Notes: generated by a model not told the origin, from the letters alone. A DNA stretch of 64,000 nucleotides from Neisseria sp. (GCA_030528455.1 JAUMYW010000004.1:1-64000); one strand, 5' to 3'; positions 50,748 through 62,409 are shown, counted from the stretch's first letter. A program made the numbers and translations.

Positions 50748-53432
50748 TTATTCTGCGGTTTCTCCGAAGACGTCCGACCAAAGCCGTTTGACGGCGGCAT
50801 AATGAGCCAGCAAAGCATCGTCAACAACAGTGGTTTCGCCGTCGTAGAGTTTGTTGCGGTGCTGCTGTTTGCGATAGTGGCGGTAGGCGCGGCGGGTCAG
50901 GCGTGCGGTTTCCGCGTCAATCAAACCTCGGTCGGCCGCCATTTTCAACAGGGCGATGTTGCCGTAGTTTTCCAGCAGTTCGGGGCAGCAGTGCGATTGC
51001 GACAAAATCAGATACTGCACGATAAATTCGACATCGATAATGCCGCCGCGTGCGTGCTTGACCTGCGTTTCCGCAGGCGGATGGCTGGCAAGCATTTTCT
51101 GCCGCATGGCTGAAATATCGCGGCGAAGGCTGTTTTTGTCGCGCTCCATACTGAGAATATCGCGGCGGATACGTTCGAACTGCCGCCCGATTTCGTGGCT
51201 GCCGCAGACGAAACGCGCCCGTGTCAGCGACTGGTGTTCCCAAGTCCAAGCGTTTTCATGCTGGTATTTTTCAAATGCACTCAGCGAATGTGTGAGAAAA
51301 CCGCTGTCGCCGTTCGGCCGCAGGCGCAAATCCACATCGTACAGCATGCCTGCGCCGGTACTTCCCGACAGCCAGGTTGTCAGGCGGCGGGCAAGGCGGT
51401 TGTAAGTGTCGGCGGCATCGGGATGCGGGTCGTCAAACAGAAAGACCAAGTCCAAATCGGAAGTGTAGGACATTTCTTTGCCGCCCAGTTTGCCGTAGCC
51501 GATAACGGCGAACTTGGGCGTATCGGTATGTTTGCGCGGCATATCCTGCCAAGCGTAATGCAGGGCTTCGGCCAATACGGTATCGGCCAGCAGCGACAAT
51601 TGGTCGCTCAGGGTTTCGACTTTCGGCCACAAGCCTGCCAAATCCTGAACGGCCAAACGGAAAACCTGCGCGTGCTGTGTATGCCGCAAAACGTCCATAC
51701 GGCTTTCCGTATCCTCGCTGTGCCGCATGGCAGCAGAGAGGGATTCGGCAAACTGCGGCCAGTCGTGGTCGGTATCCATCAATTGTTTGTTGAGCAGTTC
51801 GTCCAACAAAATCGGGTGTTTTTGCAGATAGTCGGCCACCCATGTGCTTCGGCAGGTGATGTCCGCCACCCTTTGTAATTCCTGCGGATATTCGTGCAGA
51901 AAAGCCAGATAAGACGAACGGCGGCTGACGGTTTCCAAAAAATCCAGCAGGCGGAATAAGGCTCGGGTCGGGCGCGGACTTTCTGCGGCTGCGGCAATGC
52001 ATTGCGGAATAACGGCATCGAAACGGGCCAGCGCGTTTTGCGGCAGTTGGCGGTATTTCGGACTGTGGCGCAGACTGTTCAAGCGTTGCAGGACGCTTGC
52101 GCTGTCGAAACCGTGTTTGTCGAGCAGGGCGGTTTGCACGGCTTCCTCGCCGTTTTCCTGCCATAACACGGCAAAATGCTGCTCGGGCGCATCGGTTTTG
52201 TGTTCAGGCGTGCTTAAAATCCCGTTAAACACGCATTCGATTTCGCGGCGGTGCGTATTTAAGCCGTCTGCAAAGGCGGCATAGTCGGCAAATCCCATGC
52301 TTTCGGCCAGTTTCTGCCGCTGCTCGGGATTATCGGGCAAAACCTGCGTCTGCTGGTCTTCCCAATATTGCAGGCGGTGTTCTACATCGCGCAGAAAACG
52401 GTAGGCGGCCAGCAGTCGGCCGCTTTCTTCGGTTTCCAAAATGTCTTCGGCGGCCAGTTGGCGCAAAGTTTCCTGTGTGCCTTTCAATTGCAGGCTTTTC
52501 AAGCGGCCGCCGCGTATCATTTGGAAAATTTGGGCGATAAACTCCACTTCGCGGATGCCGCCGGGGCCGAGTTTGATGTTGTCGGCCATACCTTGTTTGC
52601 TGACTTCACGGCGGATTTGCCTGTGCAGGCCGCGCATGGCCTCATATACGTTGAAATCCAGATATTTGCGGAACACAAACGGGCGCACCAAAGCGGCAAT
52701 ACCGTTCGGATACGGCGTGATAACGCGCCCCTTGCACCAGGCATAGCGCTCCCATTCCCGCCCCTGTGTGATCAGATACTGCTCCAAAGCAGCCTCGCTG
52801 ACGACCAACGGGCCCGAATCGCCGTCCGGTCTCAGGCGCATATCGACCCGGAACACTTGGCCGTCTGCAGTGATATCGTTGAGCAGAGAGATGGTTTTCT
52901 GTCCGACCTTGGTAAAAAATTCCTGATTGCTGCGTTCGCGGCGACCGTCCGTATCGCCGTTTTCCGGATAGACGAAAATCAAATCAATATCCGATGAAAC
53001 GTTCAATTCGTAACCGCCCGCCTTGCCCATGGCGACAACGCTCAAAAACTGCGGCTCGCGGCTGTAACGTCCGACAGGCGTGCCGTACAGCCCCGTGTAA
53101 TAACGGTGGGAGAAATCGAGCGCGGTATTGACGGCAAAATCGGCAAAGCGGGTAATCGTACCGGTTACCTCGTCCAAACCGGCGATGCGGTTCAAATCGC
53201 GCACGATGATGTGCGACACCGCATAACGGCGCAAAATCCGCAGCTGCCGCGCCAACTCTTCTTCGTCTTCGTTTTCCGCCATCCGCTGCCAGTCGGCAAA
53301 ATCCCGAAAGTCCTGTTCGGTCAACGGACGTTCCAGCATAGGCAGGAAGATTTCGGGGTCGAGCAGACCGCTTTGCTGCAAACGGTTTAAAAAAGGCGAA
53401 AAGCGGCAGGCATATTCGATTTGTGCGTTCAT
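50748..53432 (-). CDS. glnE: Bifunctional glutamine synthetase adenylyltransferase/deadenylase
   Basis: An 894-residue protein with two nucleotidyltransferase domains. The N-terminal one has MGKAGGYELNVSSDIDLIFVY (~residues 134-154) and MRLRPDGDSGPLV. The C-terminal one has GYGKLGGKEMSYTSDLDLVFLFD (~640-662) and LRLRPNGDSG. It attaches and removes AMP on glutamine synthetase in response to PII. The partner glnA and PII genes are not in the window. It ends next to the exbD terminator. Confidence 0.95.
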   Translation of the reverse strand: MNAQIEYACRFSPFLNRLQQSGLLDPEIFLPMLERPLTEQDFRDFADWQRMAENEDEEELARQLRILRRYAVSHIIVRDLNRIAGLDEVTGTITRFADFAVNTALDFSHRYYTGLYGTPVGRYSREPQFLSVVAMGKAGGYELNVSSDIDLIFVYPENGDTDGRRERSNQEFFTKVGQKTISLLNDITADGQVFRVDMRLRPDGDSGPLVVSEAALEQYLITQGREWERYAWCKGRVITPYPNGIAALVRPFVFRKYLDFNVYEAMRGLHRQIRREVSKQGMADNIKLGPGGIREVEFIAQIFQMIRGGRLKSLQLKGTQETLRQLAAEDILETEESGRLLAAYRFLRDVEHRLQYWEDQQTQVLPDNPEQRQKLAESMGFADYAAFADGLNTHRREIECVFNGILSTPEHKTDAPEQHFAVLWQENGEEAVQTALLDKHGFDSASVLQRLNSLRHSPKYRQLPQNALARFDAVIPQCIAAAAESPRPTRALFRLLDFLETVSRRSSYLAFLHEYPQELQRVADITCRSTWVADYLQKHPILLDELLNKQLMDTDHDWPQFAESLSAAMRHSEDTESRMDVLRHTQHAQVFRLAVQDLAGLWPKVETLSDQLSLLADTVLAEALHYAWQDMPRKHTDTPKFAVIGYGKLGGKEMSYTSDLDLVFLFDDPHPDAADTYNRLARRLTTWLSGSTGAGMLYDVDLRLRPNGDSGFLTHSLSAFEKYQHENAWTWEHQSLTRARFVCGSHEIGRQFERIRRDILSMERDKNSLRRDISAMRQKMLASHPPAETQVKHARGGIIDVEFIVQYLILSQSHCCPELLENYGNIALLKMAADRGLIDAETARLTRRAYRHYRKQQHRNKLYDGETTVVDDALLAHYAAVKRLWSDVFGETAE

Positions 53433-53657
53433 CGTTTGTTTTCATTCCAAGTGCAAAACAGGTCGGCGCATCATAGCACAAGCCGCCGATGCCGTCCGAA
53501 AGCGGGCAAGTCCGCGTGTCTGCAAGCTTCCCGCGCAGTAAAACAGCTTGTATTATGTTTGTTTGGAAACGTATAATCCGCACGGCTTTTAAGCCTTGAA
53601 TATTGTTAATTTTTTATAAAAGTAAATGAGAATGAAAGCACCTACCCCCTGTGCGGT

Positions 53658-53915
53658 ATGATTTTGAAAGGCCTGCTGGCAGCGGCTTTGGCAATATCTT
53701 TGAATGCGGCGGCGGACAATCCTGATGTTCAGCAGACCAAGATTTTGGCGAAGCAAGGAGATGCAGACGCGTAAAACAATCTCGGCGTGATGTATTACAA
53801 CGGCCGGGGCGTAGTAAAAGATTTGAAACAGGCAGAATATTGGTGGAAAAAAGCGGCGGCTCATCAGGGTTATCAAGATGCCGTTCGTAATTTGAAATTA
53901 TTAAACGGCCGATAA
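53658..53915 (+). pseudogene. Sel1-repeat exported protein broken by an in-frame stop
   Basis: The frame from ATG 53658 encodes a signal-like start (MILKGLLAAALAISLNAAAD), then VQQTKILAKQGDADA. TAA at 53772-53774 interrupts it, and the same frame continues NNLGVMYYNGRGVVKD, then AEYWWKKAAAHQGYQDAVRNL to a stop at 53913-53915. The parts together make one Sel1-like repeat (A-x-x-NLG-x-MYxxGxGV). One substitution of a Gln codon (CAA to TAA) explains the break. A Fur-like segment (53622-53640) lies just upstream. A sequencing error is the alternative. Confidence 0.75.
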
Positions 53916-54004
53916 TCTGTAATCTGCCATAAAATCACAGGCCGCCTGAAAATCTTTGTTCCGGTTTGCAGACGGCCTTCGGTAGTCGGGCAGAAAGGAC
54001 GAAA

Positions 54005-54808
54005 ATGGACAAAATCAAAGCGGCGGCGGTGCAAATGGTGTCGTCCTGCGATGCGGCGGAAAATATTGCCGTGATGAAACGGCTGGTGCGCGAAGCGGCG
54101 CAGCAGGGGGCGGATTGGGTGGTGCTGCCGGAGTATTGGCCGCTGATGGGGCAGACCGACCGCGACAAGCTGGCTTTCGCCGAAACGTTCGGGCAGGGCC
54201 GTCTGCAAGATGCGATGGCGGAAGCGGCGGCAGAAAACGGAGTAGTTCTGTTCGGCGGCAGCGTGCCGTTGGCAGGCGGTTTTCCTGATAAAGTTTTGAA
54301 TACATTATTGGTTTATGGGAGAGACGGCGCGTGCACGGCACGTTACGACAAAATCCATCTGTTTGGCTATTCCGGTTTGGGTGAACGCTATGCCGAAGCC
54401 GATACGATAGAAGCGGGCAGGGATGTGCCGCATTTTTCCGCCGACGGTTGGGGTGTGGCGCAAGGCATTTGCTATGATTTGCGTTTTCCCGAACTCTTCC
54501 GCGCACAGCAGCCGTTTGATGTTTTGATTTTACCCGCCGCGTTTACCTATACGACCGGCAAGGCGCATTGGGAACTGCTGTTGCGCGCGCGGGCGGTGGA
54601 AAACCAATGCTACCTTATCGCATCGGGGCAGGGAGGCCTGCATCAGAACGCGCGGCGCACCTTCGGCCATTCCATGATTATCGACCCTTGGGGCGATGTT
54701 TTGGCCGTATTGCCCGAAGGAGAAGGCGTGGCTTTGTCGGACTTGGACAAAACGCGGCTCAACAGCGTCCGCAGCCGTCTGCCGGCTTTGCAGCACCGTA
54801 TTATCTAA
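54005..54808 (+). CDS. Carbon-nitrogen hydrolase, Nit1/deaminated-glutathione amidase type
   Basis: A 267-residue nitrilase-superfamily enzyme. The catalytic triad is Glu43 (VVLPEYW), Lys116 (YDKIHLF) and Cys156 ([13 protein letters not shown]). Closest in motif to Nit1/YbeM, which hydrolyses deaminated glutathione as metabolite repair; the substrate is inferred. The ATG at 54005 follows AGAAAGGA; the frame extension to 53966 is over an uptake word. It stands between the broken Sel1 gene and groES. Confidence 0.88.
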   Translation: MDKIKAAAVQMVSSCDAAENIAVMKRLVREAAQQGADWVVLPEYWPLMGQTDRDKLAFAETFGQGRLQDAMAEAAAENGVVLFGGSVPLAGGFPDKVLNTLLVYGRDGACTARYDKIHLFGYSGLGERYAEADTIEAGRDVPHFSADGWGVAQGICYDLRFPELFRAQQPFDVLILPAAFTYTTGKAHWELLLRARAVENQCYLIASGQGGLHQNARRTFGHSMIIDPWGDVLAVLPEGEGVALSDLDKTRLNSVRSRLPALQHRII

Positions 54809-54944
54809 AACACCGCAGCAGATGCCGTTTGTCAGAAAGCAATTATCTGCAGACGGCATCTTTGTTTGCCGGTATGCAGCGGCACAGTATACCGTCTGCA
54901 ACTCTGCGCAGTTGGGGAAAATCGAAAAAAAATCCCGCCCGACT

Positions 54945-54972
54945 CTTGAATTCGGGCAAAGCAGCCTTATTT
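54945..54972 (+). promoter_or_regulatory. Sigma-32-like (RpoH) promoter of groESL
   Basis: CTTGAA (54945-54950), a 14-base spacer and CCTTATTT (54965-54972), compared with the consensus CTTGAAA-N11-16-CCCCATNT. It lies about 65 bases before the groES ATG, fitting heat induction of the chaperonin. Confidence 0.6.
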
Positions 54973-55035
54973 GGCGGCTTATCATTGAATGTTGGCGGAC
55001 AACCGCCTGAACTTTTCAGCATTTGGAGAATAAAT

Positions 55036-55323
55036 ATGAACATCCGTCCCTTGCACGACCGCGTAGTCGTAAAACGAGTTGAAGCCGAAGAAAAAACCGC
55101 TTCGGGCATTATTTTGCCGGGTGCGGCAGCCGAAAAACCCGATATGGGCGAAGTGTTGGCCGTCGGCGAAGGCAAACGCAACAAAGCAGGCGAGCGCATC
55201 GCTTTGGACGTTAAAGTCGGCGACAAAGTGATTTTCGGCAAATACAGCGGCCAAGCCGTCAAAGTGGACGGCGAAGAACTGCTGGTGATGCGCGAAGAAG
55301 ACATCTTCGGCATCATCGCCTGA
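55036..55323 (+). CDS. groES: Co-chaperonin GroES
   Basis: A 95-residue protein of normal length: [25 protein letters not shown] (mobile loop), then [26 protein letters not shown]. It caps the GroEL cavity. TTGGAG at 55023-55028 precedes the ATG. A GCCGTCTGCC/TGCAGACGGC pair lies between it and groEL, in the same operon. Confidence 0.98.
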   Translation: MNIRPLHDRVVVKRVEAEEKTASGIILPGAAAEKPDMGEVLAVGEGKRNKAGERIALDVKVGDKVIFGKYSGQAVKVDGEELLVMREEDIFGIIA

Positions 55324-55382
55324 TTATCGGGCCGTCTGCCCGAGCTGCAGACGGCATCAAAACGAATAGAGATTTGAAATAA

Positions 55383-57029
<1,647 letters not shown>

Positions 57030-57060
57030 GTGATGTCGTCTGCAAGTCCGCTTGCGATAA

Positions 57061-57092
57061 AAACCTGCTGTGGCAACATGGCAGGTTTTTTA
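57061..57092 (+). terminator. Terminator of groESL
   Basis: AAACCTGC (57061-57068) pairs with GCAGGTTT (57081-57088), followed by Ts. Confidence 0.85.
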
Positions 57093-57159
57093 TGGTAATT
57101 GATTGGGTATAGTGTAAGAAGGAAAAGGCACCGCCGTTTCGGACGATGCTCTGTTTGAT

Positions 57160-57612
57160 TTAAACCAAGCCCTGCCAGCGCAGGATGAGCTCGGCAACCA
57201 GTGCCGAGCCCAAATAGGTGCCGACAAATACTAATGACGCGACAATCAGCGCACGCCAGCCCAGTCGGGTGAAATCCGTCCAGTTGCGGCCGATGGAAAT
57301 GCCGGCGTAGGCCAGAATCGGCGTGGTAATCGATAACAGGCCGATTTGTCCGGTGGTGCGGACGACAGTTTCCGAACCCGGAAACGAGGGTAGTGAAACC
57401 ACTACGGCAATCAGTGTGATATAGGCGATGCTCGGCAGTTTCAAAGGCAGAAATTCCGCTGCAACCATGCCCGCCAAGGTAATCAGCAGCAGAATCAGCA
57501 TACCGACAGAAGCATCAGACCAATTCAATTCGGGGGCGTTGAGTGCGTTACCGATAAAGTTGATACCGGAAAAAATCAGCAGAATAAGGGTCCAATGAAT
57601 AATTTTTTGCAT
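57160..57612 (-). CDS. Small polytopic membrane protein, 150 aa
   Basis: A 150-residue protein that is almost all membrane: about five hydrophobic segments (residues 5-22, 30-52, 58-72, 83-105, 115-142). The GLLSITTPILAYAGISIGRNW motif near the fourth segment resembles re-entrant loops of secondary transporters. It begins 10 bases after the DUF3100 gene with its own AAGGAATACACC site. It probably forms the second half of a two-part transporter with the DUF3100 protein; this is inference from operon and topology. I do not recognise a named family with certainty. Confidence 0.7.
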   Translation of the reverse strand: MQKIIHWTLILLIFSGINFIGNALNAPELNWSDASVGMLILLLITLAGMVAAEFLPLKLPSIAYITLIAVVVSLPSFPGSETVVRTTGQIGLLSITTPILAYAGISIGRNWTDFTRLGWRALIVASLVFVGTYLGSALVAELILRWQGLV

Positions 57613-57622
57613 GGTGTATTCC

Positions 57623-58438
57623 TTAATTGGCACGGTTGCGGGTAAGAACGGCATAGAGTTTTTCGGTCATAGGCAGGCCGATTAACAGACTGACGTACAG
57701 GCTGGTTGCAGTGGAAATCAGATTGCTGGCTCCGGCCAGTGCGATGATTTCTTCTTCCATATCGGGGAAAGCGGCAATCAGCGAACCACTCGAAGCTGCC
57801 ATCATGCTGCCGCTGCCGACACCGGAAGCCATTGCCAGAGCCTGCGGACTTAAAGGTGTATACACGGCCATCAGGTTGGCAAACAGGCCGAGGAAAATCG
57901 CACCGAATACGGTGCCGAAAATATACATGGCGATGACACCGCGTCCTTCGGGAGAGTTGAAACCGTATTTTTCGGCAATCAGGCCGAGATTGGGTTCGCG
58001 GCCGATGGAGTGGGTCATGCCGACGGCTTCGCGTTTCATGCCGATCAGCAGGGCAGCCGGCAGGGCGAGCAGAATGGTGCCGAGATTGCCGATTTCCTGC
58101 ATCAGTAGTGCGGGGCCCATGGCTAGGATTTGATCGAGTTTCGGACCGATGACCACGCCGATTTTGGCAATCAGAATGCCCAAACCCAATAAAATCACCG
58201 GTTCGGCATTTTGAGAACGCTGCTTGGTTAGCATCGGAGTAAAGTACAGCATGATGCCGAATACCAAAGCATAAAGCAGTGGCAGCAGGGTAATCGTGCC
58301 GATGCCGACTTGGAAGCTGATTCTGCCTATTTTTTCGGCCAGGAGAACGATGGCCAGTGCAATCAGATGGAGTTTCCAGTCTTTGAGCAGTCCGGCGTAA
58401 TCGGGTGTGGTCGGAGCAGTCTGAATTTGATGGTTCAT
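57623..58438 (-). CDS. DUF3100-type membrane protein, putative transporter subunit
   Basis: A 271-residue protein with about seven hydrophobic segments. Conserved-looking loops: LALPAALLIGMKREAVGMTHSIGREPNLG and MASGVGSGSMMAASSGSLIAAFPD, a Gly/Ser-rich motif like substrate loops of GltS- or citrate-type carriers. I assign it to DUF3100 from memory of that family. Its start overlaps the stop of the M20D amidohydrolase gene (ATGA) and the 150-residue membrane gene follows 10 bases later. Export or import of an amide conjugate is possible; nothing shows the substrate. Confidence 0.7.
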   Translation of the reverse strand: MNHQIQTAPTTPDYAGLLKDWKLHLIALAIVLLAEKIGRISFQVGIGTITLLPLLYALVFGIMLYFTPMLTKQRSQNAEPVILLGLGILIAKIGVVIGPKLDQILAMGPALLMQEIGNLGTILLALPAALLIGMKREAVGMTHSIGREPNLGLIAEKYGFNSPEGRGVIAMYIFGTVFGAIFLGLFANLMAVYTPLSPQALAMASGVGSGSMMAASSGSLIAAFPDMEEEIIALAGASNLISTATSLYVSLLIGLPMTEKLYAVLTRNRAN

Positions 58439-59637
58439 GATGATTGGTCCTGTTTGTGTTGCGGAATGGAAAGGGCGTTGGCGATGATGGCGAGATAGGC
58501 TTCCACGCCGTAGAATAGCGCGTTTTCAGACGGCAGAAATTGCGGGTGGTGGAGCTTGAAGCTGCCGCCTGCGCCGTCATTTACGCCCAAGAATAAGAAA
58601 GTGCCCGGCACTTTCTCCAAGTAGTAGGCAAAATCTTCGCTGGCCATACTCGGATTTTTCAAGCTGCAGACGGCATCTTCGCCGAACTGCCGTTTGAGCA
58701 GAACGGATACGAAATCGACATGGGCATTGTGATTGTAGGTAACCGGATAATCGGCCAAATAATCGATTTTGTGCTGCAAACGGAATGCGGCGGCGATGCC
58801 GGCGGTTATCCGTTCGAACGAGTCCAGCACATTTTTGCGCGTTTGCGGGTGAATGGTGCGGATATTACCGGCAAGTGTAGCGGTTTCGGCGATGATGTTC
58901 GAGCTGCTGCCGCAAGTCAGAGAACCGATGGTTACTACGGCGGAGTCAAGAGGATCGGTTTCGCGGCTGACGATGCTTTGCAGCGCGGTAATCAGATGTG
59001 CGCCGCCGACCATTGCATCGATGCCTTGGTGCGGTGCCGCGCCGTGGCCGCTTACGCCGGTGAGGGTAACTTCAAACGAATCCATGCTCGCCATCAGCGC
59101 ATCATGCCGTACGCCTATCGTGCCGACCGGCAAATCGGGCCAGACATGGAAACCGTAGATGCAGTCGATGTCGGGATTGTTCAGCGCGCCGTCGGCAATC
59201 AGCCGTTTGCCTCCGGCCAGCATTTCTTCGGCAGGTTGGAAAATGAATTTGACCGTGCCGCAGATTTGTTCGCGCTGTCTGGCCAGAATGCGTGCGGTGG
59301 TCAGCAGCATGGCGGTGTGCGTGTCGTGTCCGCAGGCGTGCATCAGTCCGGGATTCTGCGAGCAGAACGCCGCTCCGCTTTGTTCTTCAATCGGCAGCGC
59401 GTCCATATCGGCACGCAGGCCGACAATCGGTCCTTCTTGTCCGCCTTTCAAGATGCCGACGACACCGGTTCCGGCAAAGCCTGTTTGAACGGTGATGCCG
59501 AAAGAAGCCAATTCCCGTTGAACCAGTGCGGACGTTTCAAATTCGTTGAATGCCAGTTCGGGATTTTGATGGATGGTTCGGCGGACGGACGACAAATATG
59601 CTTTGTCGCCTTCGGTGAAGCGGAATACGGAAGTCAT
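58435..59637 (-). CDS. M20D-family amidohydrolase (hippurate/IAA-amino acid hydrolase type)
   Basis: A 400-residue metallopeptidase-like enzyme. Metal ligands: GLMHACGHDTHTAMLL (Cys/His, ~residues 101-116), QPAEEMLAGGKRLI, and later PSMASEDFAYYLEKVPG with GVND and KLHHPQF. A dimerisation insert begins near GVSGHGAAPHQGIDAM. Relatives remove acyl groups from amino acids (hippuricase, N-acetyl-amino acid deacylase, YxeP). It is first gene of an operon with two membrane proteins, suggesting that its substrate is taken up by them. Confidence 0.9.
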   Translation of the reverse strand: MTSVFRFTEGDKAYLSSVRRTIHQNPELAFNEFETSALVQRELASFGITVQTGFAGTGVVGILKGGQEGPIVGLRADMDALPIEEQSGAAFCSQNPGLMHACGHDTHTAMLLTTARILARQREQICGTVKFIFQPAEEMLAGGKRLIADGALNNPDIDCIYGFHVWPDLPVGTIGVRHDALMASMDSFEVTLTGVSGHGAAPHQGIDAMVGGAHLITALQSIVSRETDPLDSAVVTIGSLTCGSSSNIIAETATLAGNIRTIHPQTRKNVLDSFERITAGIAAAFRLQHKIDYLADYPVTYNHNAHVDFVSVLLKRQFGEDAVCSLKNPSMASEDFAYYLEKVPGTFLFLGVNDGAGGSFKLHHPQFLPSENALFYGVEAYLAIIANALSIPQHKQDQSS

Positions 59638-59775
59638 GTTTGAGGTTTGCCTTTCTGCTTGTCATAACCGCATGATGCGGCTGAATGTAAAGACCGGTTA
59701 ATATAATGCGGATAAAGGCAGATGACAATAAAGCCAAAGGGGAAGCAGATGCTTCCCCTGTTGTCGGACGGCCTG

Positions 59776-61353
59776 TTATCGCGTAACCGCAGATTTCAGG
59801 CTGCCGTAGCCTTCTTCGTCCATTTTGTCCAGCGGAATGAATTTCAAACTTGCGCCGTTGATGCAGTAGCGCAGGCCGCCTTTGTCTTTCGGGCCGTCGG
59901 GGAAAACGTGTCCCAAATGAGAATCGGCTGCGCGGCTGCGGACTTCGGTACGGTGCATATTGTGGCTGAAATCGTTATGTTCGGTTACCGCGCTTTGTTC
60001 GATCGGGCGGGTAAAACTCGGCCAGCCGCAGTGGGAATTGTATTTGTCGGCAGAACTGAACAGTGGTTCTCCGCTGACGATGTCCACATAAATGCCGTCT
60101 GCAAACAGTTTGTCGTATTCGTGGCTGAATGCGTATTCGGTACCGTTTTGCTGCGTAACGCGGTATTGTTCGGCAGTCAGCTGCTGTTTCAGTTCCGCAT
60201 CGCTCGGTTTGCGGTAAGAATTTGAGTCAAAACTTTTTTCGGCTGCCGACAGTTTTTTCCCGGGCAGCGGTTCGTCTGCTTTGCGGATATCGATATGGCA
60301 GTAGCCGTTCGGATTTTTAATCAGATAATCCTGATGGTATTCCTCGGCTTCGTAGAAGTGTTGCAGCGGCAGGTTTTCCACTACCAGCGGCAGTTTGTAT
60401 TTGGTTTGCTCTTTGTTTAAAGCGGCTTCTGCAACGGCTTTTTCGGCAGGATCGGTGTGGTAAATGCCGGTACGGTATTGCGTGCCTCGGTCGTTGCCCT
60501 GTTTGTTTAGGCTGGTCGGGTCGATAACTCGGAAATAATATTGCAGAATATCGTCCAAACTCAGTTTGTCGGCATCGTAAACGACTTTGACGGTTTCGGC
60601 ATGGCCGGTATTGCGGTAAACGACATCTTCGTAAGACGGCCGTTCGGTTTTGCCGTTGGCATAGCCGGAAACGGCATCAATTACGCCGTCTATGCGTTGG
60701 AAATAAGCTTCCAGGCCCCAAAAGCAGCCTCCGGCGAGATAAATGGTTTTGCTGTTCATAGTGGAAACCTCCTTGTTCGGTTCGGTATGGTAAAACGGGT
60801 GCTGCAGACGGCTGATGTCGGTACTCGGGTCGGCAATCAGAGCCAAAGCCTGAGTGTCGCTCAAACTGCCTTTGACAATGCGGGCAAGTTTGCCGTGTTT
60901 ATCGAAGAGTACCCAAGAAGGGTATACGCCGATATTGAGGCTTTTGGCAAGCTCTCCGCCCGGGTCGGTCAGAACGGGCAGGGCGGGATAGTTCAAACCG
61001 CCGTACCATTGTTCGAAGTCGCCCGGTTTTTTCTCGCCGAGAAAACCGGGCGAGGCAACAGTCAGCAAATTGGCCGATTGGAAACGGCTGTCTTTTACCC
61101 AAGATTCCGTGTGAGCCAGTTCGGACAGACACAAAGGACACCAACTGGCCCAAAATTTGACCAAAGTCGGCTTGCCTGTCTGCAGATAGGCGGCCGTCTG
61201 CCTGCCCTGAGTGTCGTGCAGATGGTCGAGAGCACGGACAGACGGAGATGCCAGTGCGGACGGCATGGGATTCAGTATAAAGATACAGATGACCGCCGCC
61301 AGCATAAAACCGATGGCCAACCATCTGTTCGATCGGGAAAAAAAGCATTTCAT
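59776..61353 (-). CDS. msrAB: Thioredoxin-MsrA-MsrB fusion (MsrAB, Neisseria PilB)
   Basis: A 525-residue three-domain protein. A signal/anchor segment (residues ~10-36) is followed by a thioredoxin-like domain with WASWCPLC (Cys72, Cys75), an MsrA domain with GGCFWG (Cys210), and an MsrB domain ending in [10 protein letters not shown] (Cys497) with zinc-type CxxC absent in the part seen (SHCGWP present). It reduces both methionine sulfoxide epimers in the envelope. This fusion is characteristic of Neisseria, where it is historically called PilB and is unrelated to the pilus motor PilB. Divergent from the NIF3-family gene. Confidence 0.95.
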   Translation of the reverse strand: MKCFFSRSNRWLAIGFMLAAVICIFILNPMPSALASPSVRALDHLHDTQGRQTAAYLQTGKPTLVKFWASWCPLCLSELAHTESWVKDSRFQSANLLTVASPGFLGEKKPGDFEQWYGGLNYPALPVLTDPGGELAKSLNIGVYPSWVLFDKHGKLARIVKGSLSDTQALALIADPSTDISRLQHPFYHTEPNKEVSTMNSKTIYLAGGCFWGLEAYFQRIDGVIDAVSGYANGKTERPSYEDVVYRNTGHAETVKVVYDADKLSLDDILQYYFRVIDPTSLNKQGNDRGTQYRTGIYHTDPAEKAVAEAALNKEQTKYKLPLVVENLPLQHFYEAEEYHQDYLIKNPNGYCHIDIRKADEPLPGKKLSAAEKSFDSNSYRKPSDAELKQQLTAEQYRVTQQNGTEYAFSHEYDKLFADGIYVDIVSGEPLFSSADKYNSHCGWPSFTRPIEQSAVTEHNDFSHNMHRTEVRSRAADSHLGHVFPDGPKDKGGLRYCINGASLKFIPLDKMDEEGYGSLKSAVTR

Positions 61354-61535
61354 GACGACATTTCCTGGGATGCAGTATTGTATCGGACGGATAAAACAGC
61401 CGATTTCTTACAACGCCGTTTGCAGTACGCCCAACAAAAAACGCTTTATCGGTTAAAATCCACAGTTTGCATGCAAACGGCATCAGCCGCACGGCATACC
61501 TGCTACCGACAATATATTTTGATAAGGAACACATT

Positions 61536-62285
61536 ATGGCAGAACGTCAGGAAATTTTGGACTGGTGCGACCGCACCTTGCAGACAGCCGTTTTTAAAGA
61601 CTATGCACCGAACGGCTTGCAGGTCGAAGGCAGTCGCAGCATATCCAAAATCCTTACTTCCGTAACCGCCAGCCTTGCCGCCATCCGTCAAGCCGCAGAG
61701 CAGGGTGCGGATATGCTGTTGGTACACCACGGCATGTTTTGGAAAAGCGAACCCTTAACCGTAACCGGCTGGAAAAAAGAACGCATCGCCGCCTTATTGA
61801 AGCATGACATTAACCTTGCCGGCTACCATCTCCCGCTTGATGCACACCCCGAACTCGGTAACAACGCCCGACTGGCTGCCAAACTCGGTTTGCAAACCGA
61901 ATACACCTGCGGCGACCAAAACCTGCTTCATATAGGCCGTCTGCAGCAGCCGAAAAGTTTGGCTGATTTTGCCGCCGAAATCGAGCGGCAATTGCAGCGG
62001 AAGCCCGTGATTGTCGGCAATTCCGAACAGATTCTGAACCGTGTGGCATGGTGTACCGGAGGCGCACAAGGCTTTTTCCAAGCCGCAATAGACAACGGAG
62101 CAGAAATTTATATCACCGGAGAAATTTCCGAAGCACAGTATCACCTGGCCAATGAAACAGGAGCAGCCTTTATCAGTGCCGGACACCACGCGACCGAACG
62201 TTACGGTATCCGTGCCTTGGGTGAAGCAGTTGCCGCCGCCTTTGATGTCGAAGTAGAACACTTTGACGAAGAAAACCCTGCTTAA
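61536..62285 (+). CDS. NIF3/YbgI-family protein (GTP cyclohydrolase-like fold)
   Basis: A 249-residue protein. Metal-binding motifs: DYAPNGLQVEG, MLLVHHGMFW near residues 60-72, GYHLPLDAHPELGNNA, and the C-terminal ISAGHHATERYGI. The family forms hexameric toroids with a dimetal site; its function is not firmly known, and some members are called GTP cyclohydrolase-like. The ATG at 61536 follows AAGGAAC. petA begins 124 bases downstream with its own promoter. Confidence 0.88.
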   Translation: MAERQEILDWCDRTLQTAVFKDYAPNGLQVEGSRSISKILTSVTASLAAIRQAAEQGADMLLVHHGMFWKSEPLTVTGWKKERIAALLKHDINLAGYHLPLDAHPELGNNARLAAKLGLQTEYTCGDQNLLHIGRLQQPKSLADFAAEIERQLQRKPVIVGNSEQILNRVAWCTGGAQGFFQAAIDNGAEIYITGEISEAQYHLANETGAAFISAGHHATERYGIRALGEAVAAAFDVEVEHFDEENPA

Positions 62286-62315
62286 AATCAAAAAAAGCCG
62301 TAAAACTTCTGCCGA

Positions 62316-62344
62316 TTGTAAATAATTCTTTAAGAAATTATACA
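62316..62344 (+). promoter_or_regulatory. Sigma-70 promoter of petABC
   Basis: TTGTAA (62316-62321), a 17-base spacer and TATACA (62339-62344), giving a leader of about 60 bases before petA. Confidence 0.65.
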
Positions 62345-62409
62345 AAATCGGTTAGAATTGGACGGTTTAATGGCTCGGTATTCCCAATAAATTAGGATGA
62401 CTGAATAAT

